A stretch of 64,000 bases of DNA, from contig JARDYH010000004.1 in the NCBI GenBank assembly GCA_029215795.1, positions 27,284,001-27,348,000 on the forward strand. The letters run 5' to 3'. Of the stretch, positions 1-29,099 are shown piece by piece (positions within the stretch are counted from its first letter, which is position 1; every line of letters begins with the position of its first letter). Under the pieces are notes generated by a model. That model worked only from the letters and a program-made list of their open reading frames with translations. It was not told the DNA's origin and did not search any database. The DNA comes from Anniella stebbinsi. Its lineage: Eukaryota > Chordata > Lepidosauria > Squamata > Anniellidae. A program made the position numbers and the translations under genes.

Positions 1-165
1 TACCCAGCTCTTTCAACCGTTCCCTAAAGGACTTTGTTTCCAGACTCCTCACCTTCCTGGTTGCTCTTCTCTGGACATTCTTCAACTTATCAATGTCCTT
101 CTTAAAATCGGGCACTAGACACAGTATTCGAAATGTAGCCTGACTAACGTAAAATAGAGTGGAAC
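1..165 (-). mobile_element. CR1-type LINE 3' fragment
   Basis: The reverse complement reads through AAGAAGGACATTGATAAGTT and CAGAGAAGAGCAACCAGG, the typical CR1 C-terminal coding segment. It is cut by the window start. Confidence 0.6.
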
Positions 166-211
166 TATTACTTCCATAAGTTTTTAAAATAATACACACA
201 CACACACACAC

Positions 212-484
212 ACCACTGGCCATGGAAGTCAAAGAACTATGACAACAGGAAAAGCTCACAATTATTCCATTAGACACATCAGTCACCGGCATCACATCAA
301 ACACTATACAGAAAACCTCCAGAAACTGGGCCTACCAGAATACATCCACACCAACATCCAGAAAGCAGTCATAATTAAAACATGCTCAATCGTCAGGAGA
401 TTCCTGAATCAATAAAAGACAGCATGACCTGGCAAATTCCGTCATGTCCGTCTAGAAAAACCGCCACGAGTGAGAGATACGTAA

Positions 485-533
<49 letters not shown>

Positions 534-534
534 T
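212..534 (+). mobile_element. R4-type LINE 3' fragment with (TAA)n tail
   Basis: The fragment starts at ACCACTGGCCATGG directly after an (AC)n run and ends in (TAA)n. Translation in shifting frames gives a W-Q-Q segment, TIIPL, and KLGLPEYIHTNIQKAVI, resembling the C-terminus of R4-clade ORFs. A second copy at 57427-57721 has the same 5' break. Confidence 0.65.
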
Positions 535-2507
535 TTTAAAAGCTTCCACTCTTTGTTAGAAGGGAAGACTTTCTTTACAGCAACATTTCCCTTTGGGATA
601 CATGATGACTTGGTAGAGGTGGCCTGCCTGAGCTCTTCCACCTACACACACAATTCAGCGCAGCAGTTAACACTGAGATTGGGGGATCTCTTGCTTCCCC
701 ACATTTGGATGGACACCAAGATTGTTTCAGCAGTTTGAGCTCATGCAGGCAAACCCATCTCATGCCTGGAATTACACACCTCATTGCAATGCGCGTAACA
801 GAGCTACCCAAGGCCTAAGCCTTCTGGGCCAATGTGTGTTATATCCTGTCTCCATAATGTGCAAAATAGCGTAGTTGGAAGCAGTGGGAGAAGAAGGGCG
901 GGGGAAGGAATGTCTGTTTGAAGTTGGGGGGTGGATGGATGGCTAGTGCTTCATATATTGTTCCCTGGTGAGGATTTGGACTTGACATCAAACCCCCATT
1001 ACTGCAGCCCCCTGATATGGACAGATGTTGAACTGCAGCTCAAAGGAAGTCCAAAATCCTTCCTTAGGAAATATTTGGCTGGGAAACCAAAGAAAATATT
1101 GTGGAAGAAAAGGAAATAAAAAAGTCCACTAAAGAAGATTTATCTGTATTTCAAAATGCTTATGCAGCCCACCTCCTAACTTCCCAGCCCAACTGTAATG
1201 AGGTCCCTGCCTCACCAGAGAGAACAAAAATAGCCCATGCCTGTATTAATGGACAACAAATTTAGAGATGGGGTAAGGGGTGTGTGTAAATTATCTGTCT
1301 AATTCTATTATGCAGGAATCTAATTTGGCATAAAAAAATCTACAGGACACACACGCCCTGGTGGATGAGATCTGTCCAGCATCTTCTTTGCCAGAGTGAC
1401 TAACCAGATACCTTTGGGAAGCCCATAAGCTGGGCATGAACATAACAGGCCTGCCCCCACCCCACCGTTGCCTCTTTGCAGCAACTAAAATTCAGTGGCA
1501 TACTGCCTCTGAACATGGACATTCCATAGGATCATCATTCCTTATATTTCCCATCTTCAGCCAAGAATGCCATTGTTTATACAGCCAAAATAACACACCC
1601 ACGGAGGTCTTGGCAGATCTGAGACAACCATGAGGTCACATAAGTACAAAAAACATTAGGAAAAAACTGGCCTCTGAACACAGACCAACTGTTGAGAGTG
1701 GGGGTAGGGGATGGAATGGAGGCATCCTAGGAGAGGAGGGTGAAGGAAGAGATACATAGATATTAAAAGTGTAGAGAGAAATATCTTATTGTCTGGATAG
1801 GTCATTTCCTAGTCATTGCTAATAGCCACTGATAGGCCTATCCTCCCTGAATGTTTCTAGACCCATTTTAAAGTAGATACTTACAACAGTTTCTGTTTTC
1901 TCACACAAAAATTCCAGAATAGCCATGTTTAGACAGGAAAAAAGCCCTACGATTCCCAGCAATCACAAGCACACAATGAACGCCTTGTGTAGAAAAGCTC
2001 TCAATCATGTTTGCAATTCTTCTAATTTACCTGCCCCTGCACATACATACATACATATTGAACTAGATTTAGGCTTCAATTCATACATTAAGAGCATTGG
2101 TGTGGGAACCACTGTGGTGGAGCCACTGTTGTGGATTTGCTCCCTTACTGCTTGAGTAACATTTGAATCCTGATGTGGATCATTTGAGGGGGGCTGTCAA
2201 TTCAGCAGTTCCCACGCCAGCATCATTCACAGTAAGGGCCAGCTGAAGCTGGCATCAGGGGAAGCCATGGTTGCGCACCTGCCAAGGGCTCATATGCCAG
2301 CAGGGGCCTACTGTCAAAAGACTTTTGAAGTTGCTCCTCCTCTTCACTGTTGCAACCAGCTTGTTCACCTGTGTCTAGCTCTGGCCCAGGCAATGATGGT
2401 GGTGAGACTGAATGGTGGCAGATGTCAGTGACAATTTGCGCACTAGCTCTCTGCCTGTCAAGCATGCAAGTGGGAACAATGGTGAGAAAGAAGAGGAGGA
2501 ACAAGAA
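535..2507. other. No gene seen; sparse repeats
   Basis: A family 8-like right end lies at about 1978-2004 and a family 4-like piece near 1921-1962. The short ORFs have no recognisable domain. It is probably 3' of SLC2A10 or within its last intron. Confidence 0.5.
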
Positions 2508-2509
2508 TA

Positions 2510-2826
2510 GGGTTACCATATGGAAAAGAGGACAGGGCTCCTGTATCTTTAATAGTTGTGCTGAAAAGGGAATTTCAGCAGGTGTCATTTGTATGCATGC
2601 AGCACCTGGGGAAATTCCCTCTTCATCACAACTGTTAAAGCTGCAGGAGTTCTGCCTCACATGACCAGATACAAAAGAAGGCAGGGCTCCTGCAGCTTTA
2701 ACTGTTGTGATGAAGAAGGAATTTCACCAGGTGCTGCATACACACAAATGACACCTGCTGAAATTCCCTTTCCTATACAATTGTTAAAGATACAGGAGCC
2801 CAGTCCTCCTTCCTATATGGTCACCC
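2510..2826. mobile_element. Palindromic non-autonomous DNA transposon, family 1 (TAGGGTGACC), dimer copy
   Basis: The ends read TAGGGTTACCATATGG and CATATGG-type TCACCCTA. The flanks aacaagaa and aacatgag agree at six of eight positions, consistent with an 8-bp hAT-type target duplication. The arms are inverted over almost the whole length. Each half is itself an imperfect inverted repeat (GGGCTCCTGTATCTTT against AAAGCTGCAGGAG). Confidence 0.7.
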
Positions 2827-3703
2827 TAAACATGAGCAGCTGGTGAAAATGGTGGCGAGAAGGTAGACTCACAGGGAGGATGCCTTGCACAAGGGCCCTC
2901 CAAAACCTGGAGCTGGCACCTGGGACAGCAATGCTTTCAGGGAGGTAACTATCTTGGCATCTCCACCCACATGATCCACTTCCTTTACACATCACTGGAG
3001 TGATGTGGCATCCACCCTACCATAACAGCTCCCAGGTTGTGGAAGAGCCAGAATAGAAATTACTTTAAATGGGTGTCTAGCAACAATGTCTTCCTTTCAT
3101 TTTTACTCTGGATTAGGCACAGGAAGCCCAATCCACTTCTTAAAAGCCCCTTTACCCTAGCACTAGGATCCTGATTGGGGGCCCTGCGCCTACGCTAGAA
3201 TATATATATTTTTAAAAAAATTAAATTAAAAGACATAGCTGTTTGACACACAAAGTAAAGTCTGTTTTGGCCCTACGAGTAATTTGTCATTGCACTCTGG
3301 AGTTTACATCGCCTTTTTATAACCCAACTGCTCGCCCTACAATCTTAGCCACTAGTTCAGGGCTTGGACACATCGGCACAGAGGATTTTGCTTGGTTTTC
3401 TTACTTAGGCAAACAGATGGCAGGTGAAAATTTAATAGTTTATAGTTTTCCTGCCCCAAAAGGGTCTCTGTGGACCCCATTTTGAAAACCACTTTTGGAA
3501 CGGAAACTGGAGGAAAACTGAACTAGACTTATGACTTACCTCTGCCTATTATTAAATTACCACTTCTGCTTACTACTGCCTGTTATGAAATTATTGGCAG
3601 AGACCCAAAAAGCCATTCAACATGCTCACGGGAGCTTTGGACTTGTTTTTCTCCCCGTACACATCAGCAGAGCAAACAGCTTTTAAAACCTATCACAAAC
3701 ACA

Positions 3704-3874
3704 CAGTGGAGGTTTGTGGCTCCAATGCCAGTGGGGTGGTGAATCCACTCCGGGTTTCAGTCAGAACCAGTCTGAACTCTAAAGGAGTTACTTTGGATAG
3801 CTCCTTTAGAGTTCTGACTGAAACGTGGAGCGGATTCACGGGCCCACTGGAATTGGAGCCACCAGTCTCCTCTG
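3704..3874. mobile_element. Palindromic hAT-like element, family 2 (CAGTGGAGG ends)
   Basis: 171 bp, with inverted arms from CAGTGGAGGTTTGTGGCTCC to GGAGCCACCAGTCTCCTCTG. Flanking 8-mers caaacaca and caaaaaca match at seven of eight positions. CAGTG termini and 8-bp duplications suit a non-autonomous hAT element. The inner arms pair TCTAAAGGAGTTACT with AGCTCCTTTAGA. Confidence 0.75.
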
Positions 3875-4019
3875 CAAAAACAGTTTGTGATATGCTATAG
3901 AGGCCACTATATATGGGGTTATACTCAAGTTTGGCATCTTTGGATTCCGGCCATTGTTCTGGATCTTCTGTGTTCTGGATCCCTGTGCAGAATTGTCTCA
4001 CTGGCAGAATGCCTGATAA

Positions 4020-4200
4020 TAAAATGTTCAAATTTTTATTTTATTTTATTTATTTCCCACCTTCCTGCCAAAAATTGGCGCTCAAGGTGGCTAACAATAA
4101 ATAAGATCAAGATTAAAACAGCAACAACAATAAAATGAAAATAATCCAAACAAATATTTAAAAGGACACAGCAATAAAAGAAATAAACAGCGCCCAACCA
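4020..4200 (-). mobile_element. L2-type LINE tail
   Basis: ATTTATTTCCCACCTTCCTG and GGCGCTCAAGGTGGCTAAC are the inverted tail signature. A separate plus-strand tail follows at about 4430-4510. Confidence 0.55.
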
Positions 4201-4907
4201 GTTAAACTCCCCTATAAGACAATTTGTGACCACTTTCAGACCATATTCTTTATCGTTGTGTTTCCAATTGTCCTTTTAATTTATTCTGGTTTTTTGTGTG
4301 ATTATTTTCATATTTATGTTTTAATTTCAGTATTATTGTTAAGATTACAATTGGATAATGCATGTGAAGAGCTTGAAAGCATGCTACATGAATATTAAGT
4401 AATAAGTATTATTGTTGTATATTTCTTTCTCTTTTTTTAGCCACTTTGAGTTTTTATGTTGGAAAAGAACAGTAGGATAAAATTTTAATAACTTATTAAA
4501 ATAAATAACTAAAATAAACAACATGCTCCTCCCCCCGCCCAATAGATTGTTGAATGTATACAAAAGCAGGCCTCCCGAAGTCTGAATATCACCCCTACCT
4601 CCAGCTCTTGCGTCTCACTGCTGAAATCTGAAAATGTGCCTTTGGCAGCCTGATGGAAGAATCGACCCTTGCTGAACGTCTCTTTTTGAGGTTTCTGTTA
4701 AAGTCACAGGCACCCATGCTAGGCCAGTTTCTAAAAATCTGGGAAGACATAAACCTCACTCCATACCTTGAAGATGACTGTGCTCTGCTTCCCTTTGAAA
4801 CAAAAGCAAAGCAGCTCCTAAAAGTGGCTTGCAAAAGAAGACACAAATCTTTTATCGCAAAGAGCCATCTAGTGGCAACATTTGACAATGATACACACTG
4901 TTTGGCC

Positions 4908-5262
4908 TGAACATAAGAAGAGCCCTGCTGGATCAGACCGAGGGTCCATCTAGTCCTGCACTCTGTTCACACAGTGGCCAATCAGCTGTCGACCAGGGAC
5001 CAATAAAGCAGGACATGGTGCAACAGCACCCTCCTACCCATGTTCCCCAGCAACTGGTGCATACCAGCTTACTGCCTCAGATACTGGAGGTAGCACATAA
5101 CTATTAGGGCTAGTACCCATTGATAGCCTTCTCCTCCAGGAATTTATCCAACCCCCTTTTAAAGCCATCCAAATTGGTGGCCATCACTACATATTGTGGT
5201 AGTGAATTCCATAATTTAACTATGCACTGTGTGAAGAAGGACTTCCTTTATTTGTCGTGAAG
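4908..5262 (-). mobile_element. CR1/L3-type LINE tail
   Basis: Begins AACATAAGAAGAGCCCTGCT and continues to AGAAGGACTTCCTTTATTTG. It is the same family as the plus-strand tails at 28648-28795, 29100-29515 and 35340-35665. Confidence 0.65.
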
Positions 5263-5930
5263 AGCTGCAGGTTGGCCTTACAGGTTACATTAAACATGCA
5301 TCTGCTGCTGCTGCAAATGACAACCACACATTTAATAACCTCCCCCACTCCACTCATAGAGTCAAGGACAATGTTGATGAGGTTTTGTTGTGCATTGGCC
5401 TGTTTCCCAACCTCCAGGGGGGAAGGGACAGGAGTGGGGGCACAGGCACAATGCCATTACATCAGGACACGGGGCAGGTTGTCCTGAGAGTGCTACCTCC
5501 AGGTTTGGGGTAAGATGCCTTCAATGAGCTCCTACTGCTGTTGCCACTGCCCCTGCATTTGTCCTTGGTACTCTGGCGGGCCCAGTCCACCCAACCGCCC
5601 CGAGGGACAGGTGAGGTTCTTGCTGCTGTGCTTTCTTCTCGTTCCTGTCATTGCTTGCTCACCTAGAGACGGCAGGTGAACAGGCAGAGACAGCAAGGAG
5701 GAGCAGCAGCAGCAGCAGTAGGTGGGGTAGCCAATTATGAATTGCCAAGAAAGGGGAAACGGATTTGCATAAAAATTGCACATACTGATTTATGGGCACA
5801 GATACAAAACTAGAAATTATTGTAATTCAGATCTAAATACATTGCATCTCACCATAGTATGGAAGACCTGTTCAGTCTGCTGTCCAGATGCTGTTAATGG
5901 GGAACTTCCAAGGACCTGGTCTTCTTTCTG

Positions 5931-6105
5931 CTCTGCCCTCTTTTGTATCTGGTCACTCTAGTATAGCTCCAGCAGCTTTTACTGTTGTGATGAAGTGGGA
6001 ATTTAACCAGGTGCTGCATGCATACAAATGACAACTGCTGAAATTCCCCTTTTCTATTCAACTTAAAGATACAGGAGCCCTGTCCTTCTTTTCATATGGT
6101 CACCC
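5931..6105. mobile_element. Family 1 palindromic element, partial copy (right unit)
   Basis: Matches the right-hand unit of family 1: a GTATCTGGTCACTCTAG centre, then CTGCTGAAATTCCCC, and the terminal CATATGGTCACCCTAA. The left unit is absent. Confidence 0.65.
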
Positions 6106-6349
6106 TAACCTATGCACCGCTGTAACTGTGAAGGGGTGGAACCTTTGAAGCAACCTTCGTGGGGGAAAAGAAAGCAAAATCACTTTTACACAACTGTTAA
6201 AAAATATAGGATCCCAGTTCTCCATTGCATCTGGCACCAACATGATCATATTTTCAGTGTCGGGTAAAGAAAGCCCTCTACTTCCAGGCATTTAATGGGA
6301 CATTATGAGGCATGCCCTATTGTTGTAGAACAGGTCTATTAGGGAAAAT

Positions 6350-6504
6350 TAGTTTCTTTGCTTGTAGCCATTTACATTGTTTAATTTTTTCTCTGTTAAA
6401 AAAAATTATTATGCTGTATTTTGAATTTTTATCAATTCAATTATTGTAATCACCCAGAGAGCTTCAGCTATGGGGCGGTATAGAAATGAAATGAAATAAA
6501 TAAA
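6350..6504 (+). mobile_element. L2-type LINE tail
   Basis: CACCCAGAGAGCTTCAGCTA, TGGGGCGGTATAGAAATG, then AATAAATAAA. Confidence 0.55.
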
Positions 6505-7533
6505 CTGTTCCCCCTAAGCCTTAAGGCCAAAGCAAAGTAGAAAGGCAGGCATGTCAAGTAAAATAAAAATAAGCAAACATTAACTGTGCCCCATCTTTTA
6601 AAGGTGGGTGCTGAATCCGAAAAGTTTGAAGACTTCTGTAAAACAAGCAAAAAAAGTTCCACCGGCTACCTCCTTGTAAAGCCATCATCCCATTTATGCT
6701 ACTTCAACTTGAACACAACACCACCACAGTGGCTTTGAAGGTATAAAGCAGCATCTCCTTCTCAAATGATCCCTTTTGTAATCTTTCCTCAGAGATATAG
6801 TAAAACCTTGAGCAAGGTGCTCATTACAGCGGAAGCAAAGGTAACCAAAGCCTAGCTTTGTTGCCAGGGCACAAGGATTCAATTGTGTAGGAAGAGGAAC
6901 AGCAGGAAGCACCCGTAACCATTACCTGAAAAGTTGCACACAGCAGGTCTGGAAAAGAAGCTTGCTTCCCAATTTCTCACTCTGGGGAGTCTTTTGATGC
7001 CTTTGACTTTTTATTCACATACTGTATATGGAATAGCTTCTGGTTTTCTCCCTTAAAGTCCCTCCTGTGTACATTCCCAATCCACACTTATTTAGTGGGG
7101 TCCATGACCAATGGGAGCTCCTATTACCATCCGGCAAAATAAGGTAGCTTTGCCCCCCACATACACTTAAATCACAAACATATCATGCAAAAATGTCCCA
7201 GGCTTTAAAAGCCAGTTCCCACCTGCTTTGACATGGTGACCCAGTGCCCCCCTTTTTTAGGACTGTCATCAGTTAAACCATCAGTATGGTAAATGTTGTC
7301 TTGTTAGTTGCAAATCCAATATCAAATGTATTTTAACTATGTACATCCGCTGAAGGGTCTTTGAAAATCAATTTTTGAAAGCTCTGATACTTTATTTTCT
7401 TGTTGGATTGTTAGCTCTTCTTCCTTCCCCTGAATAGGAAGCGTCAGCTGACCTGCAGGTAGGCAGAGGGCATTGAAAGGTGATAATGTAACTTCTATGA
7501 ACTGGCTAGTTTAGTCCATTGAGAGGGAGAGCT

Positions 7534-7535
7534 AA

Positions 7536-7583
<48 letters not shown>
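7534..7583. repeat. (GAAA)n microsatellite
   Basis: About 12 uninterrupted tetranucleotides. Confidence 0.95.
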
Positions 7584-7714
7584 ACTAAAAGAGTCAACTT
7601 GTTCTACTGGGAAGTTTAACTCTGGAGAACTGATTAACAATTATGGGTTCTGAGCTGATATTTTGGTATAGCAGAATTGTAAGGGGAAGGGGAATATTCC
7701 CAAATCAGCTTCAG

Positions 7715-8070
7715 CCCCATCTAGAGCCTGCAATATTAACAGCGGACTACAATGCAGGATTGCAGTAATCTATTCTCTCAGCACAGTCCTCCAACCTGAA
7801 ATAGGGGTACAACAGTGAACTACACTGCAGGGTTGTTGTATACGGCTGTCGCAAATGAATCTACAATGTGGGGAATAAAAGCAATGTAAAGAGTTGGTGC
7901 GGAGTTGTTGTAAGCTACTCTTAGCTTCAGCTCAATCCCCAAAATACAATAAGGGTCTAATGACACATCAGAACAACACTGCAGAGTTGTTGTAAACCAC
8001 TCAGACCTGGACCTGCAATATTCAGTGTGAACTACATGGCAGGCTATCATAATCAACTTTCCCAGCAACA
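7715..8070. repeat. Degenerate tandem repeat, roughly 70-80 bp period
   Basis: About five diverged units share GTGAACTACACTGCAGGGTTG and GTTGTAAACCAC-like motifs (for example AACTACACTGCAGGGTTGTT at 7816, ACACTGCAGAGTTGTTGTAA at 7976, TGCAATATTCAGTGTGAACT at 8014). Confidence 0.5.
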
Positions 8071-8721
8071 GCCCCTTCCAACCCACAAAACTGGGACAAT
8101 GAAATCCATTTGCTTCGGAATTTGAATCAGTAGGAATATTTTTTAAATTGCTTCACACTAAATAAGAACCAAGCTAGAAAGAGCAGGAACTCTTCTTTGC
8201 TATTACCATCTGGGGGTTTGGGTGGTGGTGGTTAAACTGGTGCCCAATTCTAACTACATTAAAATCTTGACTTCTATGGTCAGGTCTCACTTCCATCCCT
8301 GGGGACATCTAAAAATAGCTTTTTAATGTGATCCAGAGAATCACCTATCCAAAAAGTGAGAGTTCTCTCAACCCTTTTGATAACGCTTCCTCTTCCTGTC
8401 CTCCTTTTCCAGCCGCTCCACTCCTTGCTCACCCACCCACCTGGCTTTCTGATTTTTTTCCTCTCTACAGTCAGCAGTCTCATTGCCACTGAGCATTCTC
8501 AGCCTTCATTGGGCTGTTTTGGGGCATTTTCTAATGTGGTTTTTTTTTTTTGTATTTTTGCATACCTCAGAGTTACCTCAAATCTGCCAATTCCTCCCTC
8601 TTGTCCATGTGTGGTGCGGCTTTGGCTACTGAATAGACTTGAATAGGCATTAGAATATAGATTATGTTGATGATTTCTCCAACAAAGGGTATGTTAATGG
8701 GTTGTGCATCAGACTATAAAA

Positions 8722-8855
8722 CAGGGATGGGTCCCCCTGGTGTTTTGGCCTACAATTCCCATAATCCCTTGCCATTGGCTCTGCTCACCAGGGCTGATCT
8801 GAGTTGTAGGCCAAAACATCTGGAGAGCCACAAGTTGCCCACCCCTGCTGTAAAA
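8722..8855. repeat. Palindromic repeat family 5 (arms CCAGATGTTTTGG / CTACAACTCCCA)
   Basis: Left arm GTTTTGGCCTACAATTCCC, right arm GAGTTGTAGGCCAAAACATC, with ends GGGATGGGTCCCC and GCCCACCCCTGC. Related copies lie at 11281-11417, 17411-17517, 31205-31326 and 60775-60888. Confidence 0.55.
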
Positions 8856-9454
8856 CATTCAAGTATTTCATACCAAACCATATGTAGAGCCACGGGGTTA
8901 TCATAATTTATGCTTTATTTATCAAATGCTTTTTCAAAAGCTTGTTTTGTGATACTTTGGGAGAACCTCAGCTAAGGCTCCTCTTAACTGATATCAAGGC
9001 ACGTAAGAGGAATCTTTCCTAGAGACAAGGATGCTAGGTTTTATGTGTAACAGAACACACATATTTTAAGGAAGTACACTGTGCTGTCACCACAGGACCT
9101 CTGGCTTTCATGGAACAGTCCAGACCTCCTCCTTTGGGAAAGTTATCTAAACACTTCCAACACAATACAAGTAAGCATCCTGATGCGTGGACTAATGCAC
9201 CCACTTCTTCCTAAGTGGCAGTCTTCATGGCTCCTCTCTCAAGAGGCGCTAGAATGGTCTACTCTTTGGTAATGAGCACGCACGTGGATTTCTCTTCTGT
9301 TCCACAAGTTTTGCCAGAATGGATTTCTTTGTAGCAACCTGCCAAAAAATGAGAGGGATCGGTTTGGATTCATCGTGCATGTAAGCCCAAAATGTTCCCT
9401 TACCAACGTGCCCAGTCTCTGAGGTCATTAGTGCAGATGCTACTGGTGGTTCCA

Positions 9455-9794
9455 CATGGACCTATGTCCCGATTGGAGTCCATCAGGAGAAGAGACTTTC
9501 GTGTGGTGGCCCCTTTTCTTTGGAATTCACTACTCCTGGAGGTCAGGCAGGCACCAACATTATGTTGGTTCCGGCGCCTCCTGAAAACAACTCTTTCCAT
9601 GGAAGCATTCTTCAACTGACCAGCCACTGTTTTTATTGGTATTTCCTTTTAAATTGATCAATTTTAAATTTACTATATTAATCTTTTTAAAAAATCTTTT
9701 TTACTGCTTTATTCTTATGTTCACCGCTCCGGTTTCTATTTTAGATCTGGAGTGGTATATAAATATTGTAAATAAATAAATAAATAAATAAACA
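9455..9794 (+). mobile_element. L2-type LINE 3' end
   Basis: GGTGGCCCCTTTTCTTTGGA, GGCGCCTCCTGAAAACAAC, then GATCTGGAGTGGTATATAAA and (AAAT)n. It ends about 90 bp from SLC2A10 exon 4. Confidence 0.6.
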
Positions 9795-9882
9795 CGGGCA
9801 CAAGGAGACCTGCAGTGCCCAGCGTTAAAATTGCTAACTATTGTGGACTAAGCTGCCCGACAGCAGGCATGCCAGGACTTAC

Positions 9883-27245
<17,363 letters not shown>

Positions 27246-27249
27246 GGCG

Positions 27250-27900
27250 ATGGAAGAGGCATAGAGAGTTCAAACTCGAAAGTTTGTTCCCCAATCCAAC
27301 CGAGTAGGCGAAAATGAAATCCCGGCGGGTTTCTGGGAACGAAGCCTCAAGCTAGCGGTTCAGCGCTTTCCAGCCGTCGGTCGTCGTAGCGTAGAAGACG
27401 GGAGAAACATCCTGCATTCCAGCGCTTGGGGCTCTGCTAGGATGCGCGCCCGGCGACGAGCTCTCGGGCTCTTCCAGATTCCGGATCGGGAATTCGCATC
27501 CCGGATGCTTCCCCGCGCAGCCGCTAAAAAGCCACCCGCCGGAATGGTGCACCGTCGCAAGTCGGGAAAGAGAGCCAAGGGCTATGGGTCTCGGCGGAGC
27601 AACAGGGGGAAGAAGCTGAAGTTCCCCTCCGGAATCTCCGGGACTCAAAAGTCTCTCTTCCCCCCCCCCCCCCCCCTCACCACACATACTTCGCTGGCAG
27701 ATAGGGCTGAACAGCGCCACGTTGCTTCAGCCCTGCCTACTGCAGCGGGGAGGGGGAAGCCGTCGCGCAAACGGGGACTTGTCCGGCAAGCTGTCGGGAT
27801 GGCGAGGACGTGCACAAATGCCCCCTCTGTTCCTCCAGGCCTAAAGCCTGGAAATACCCGACGCGTGCCCAGGGAAACTGACTGCACAGCTGAGCGTCTT
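27250..27900 (-). promoter_or_regulatory. SLC2A10: CpG-rich promoter and 5' UTR region of SLC2A10
   Basis: CpG dinucleotides are dense from about 27.32 to 27.88 kb (for example GTCGGTCGTCGTAGCG and GCGCGCCCGGCGACGAG), unlike the AT-rich flanks, and the stretch lies immediately 5' of the SLC2A10 start on the minus strand. Open frames of 122 and 164 codons on opposite strands here are best read as by-products of high GC. The transcription start is not identifiable. A C-run sits at about 27660-27676. Confidence 0.7.
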
Positions 27901-28199
27901 ATCTACCTTTTGCAAGCTTCATTCCATTTCAGTTAGGGCGCTTTCGCACGTTACGTTGGCCGATGTATACCTCAGAGCTTCACATGTATGCATACGCACC
28001 AGACCAGCAGGAGTGGGACAAACAATGGTTTGCAGATTCAGAGCCCTTGCTTGTGAAAAGTGCCACTGGTGAATGCAGCTCACTCAGCGTTACACAGATT
28101 AGCAGTCAGGGCCAGCTCCAGGTTTTGAGAGGCCATGGGCAAAACAAATCTTAATGGCCTCCCTCCCTTGGTGATTCTATCTTCTGTGCTGAGGAACTG

Positions 28200-28795
28200 A
28201 GGTAAATTGAAAGTTAATAACTTGCCAGGCCCAGAGGGTATCCATCCTAGAGTTCTTAACTCAAATGTGAAATTGCTGATTTTCTAACAAAAAATATGCA
28301 ACCTATCACTAAGATCAGCTTCTGTACCAGAGGACTGGAGTATGGTCAATGTAATGCCAAATTTTAAAATAGAATTTAGGAGGGATCTGGGAAATTATAG
28401 GCCATTTAGCTTAACGCCTGTGCAGGGTAAATTGGTTGAAAGCATTATTAAAGATAAAATTAGTAAGCATATAGCCTTGCTAAAAAAGAATCAACATGGC
28501 TCCTGTAAAGGTAAGCCATGTCTCACTAACCTTTTAGAGTACTTTAAGAGTGTCAATAAACAGGTAGATGGGTAATCCGGTAGACGTTTACTTGGACTTC
28601 CAAAAGGTTTTTGACAAAGTCCTTTACCACAGATTCTTGAGCAAACCTGATGGGGAACATGGGCAGGAGGGTGCTGTTGCACTCATGTCTTACTGTATTG
28701 TGGTTTTCCCATGGGCAGCTGTTTGGCCGCTATATAAACAGCATGCTGGACTAGGCTAGGTGGGCCTTAGTCATGACTCTTACGTTCTTACTAAG
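28200..28795 (+). mobile_element. CR1/L3-type LINE with reverse-transcriptase remains and internal deletion
   Basis: Conceptual reading gives EDWSMVNVMPNF, LGNYRPFSLTPVQGKLVE, KKNQHGSCKGKPCLTNLLE and VYLDFQKVFDKV, the classic CR1-clade RT fingers and first catalytic Asp region. There is a stop and frame change near 28573. At about 28648 the RT region joins abruptly to the 3' tail family (GGGAACATGGGCAGGAGGG to TTACGTTCTTA), so the rest of the RT and most of the 3' region are missing. Confidence 0.8.
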
Positions 28796-29099
28796 AGCTA
28801 TTTCAACCTATTCAACACCAGGTCTATTTGCTAGTGAAAATAAACATAATTGCAATTTTGTACTGGGGCCAACCCTACCATAAGGCTAAGTGAAGCAGGC
28901 CTACATTTGACAGCAGAGTTGGAGCACGTGGTGAAGATAAGCTAGCTTGGGTTGATATAACTCTGTACCCGGACACTGAAAGTTAAACCGCTTTCTCCCA
29001 AAGCCTTCAAATTGATAATGTAAAAAGTTAACTCCCTTGTTAACTTGCCTTTGCTTCTCAGGAGAGAACAAGGAAAACACACATACATGCATATATTTT

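Larger units (their letters stand above)
6505..9454. other. Expected location of the SLC2A10 last exon; not resolved
   Basis: Two phase-compatible minus-strand possibilities exist. One uses a pyrimidine-rich TACCTGCAG acceptor at about 7457, followed by 19 codons and TAA. The other uses a weaker TACACAG at about 7072, followed by a longer frame with H-I-Q-Y. Neither resembles the human tail convincingly. Confidence 0.3.

Noticed and set aside
2223..2660. 145-codon minus-strand frame
   Set aside because: Most of its C-terminal and N-terminal parts are translations of family 1 palindromic repeats; the same peptides (SCSFN, GISPGAA) recur at every family 1 copy.
27352..27936. 122- and 164-codon open frames on opposite strands in the SLC2A10 CpG region
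   Set aside because: GC-rich sequence has few stops, and neither shows a domain. The minus frame could at most be an upstream ORF in the 5' UTR.
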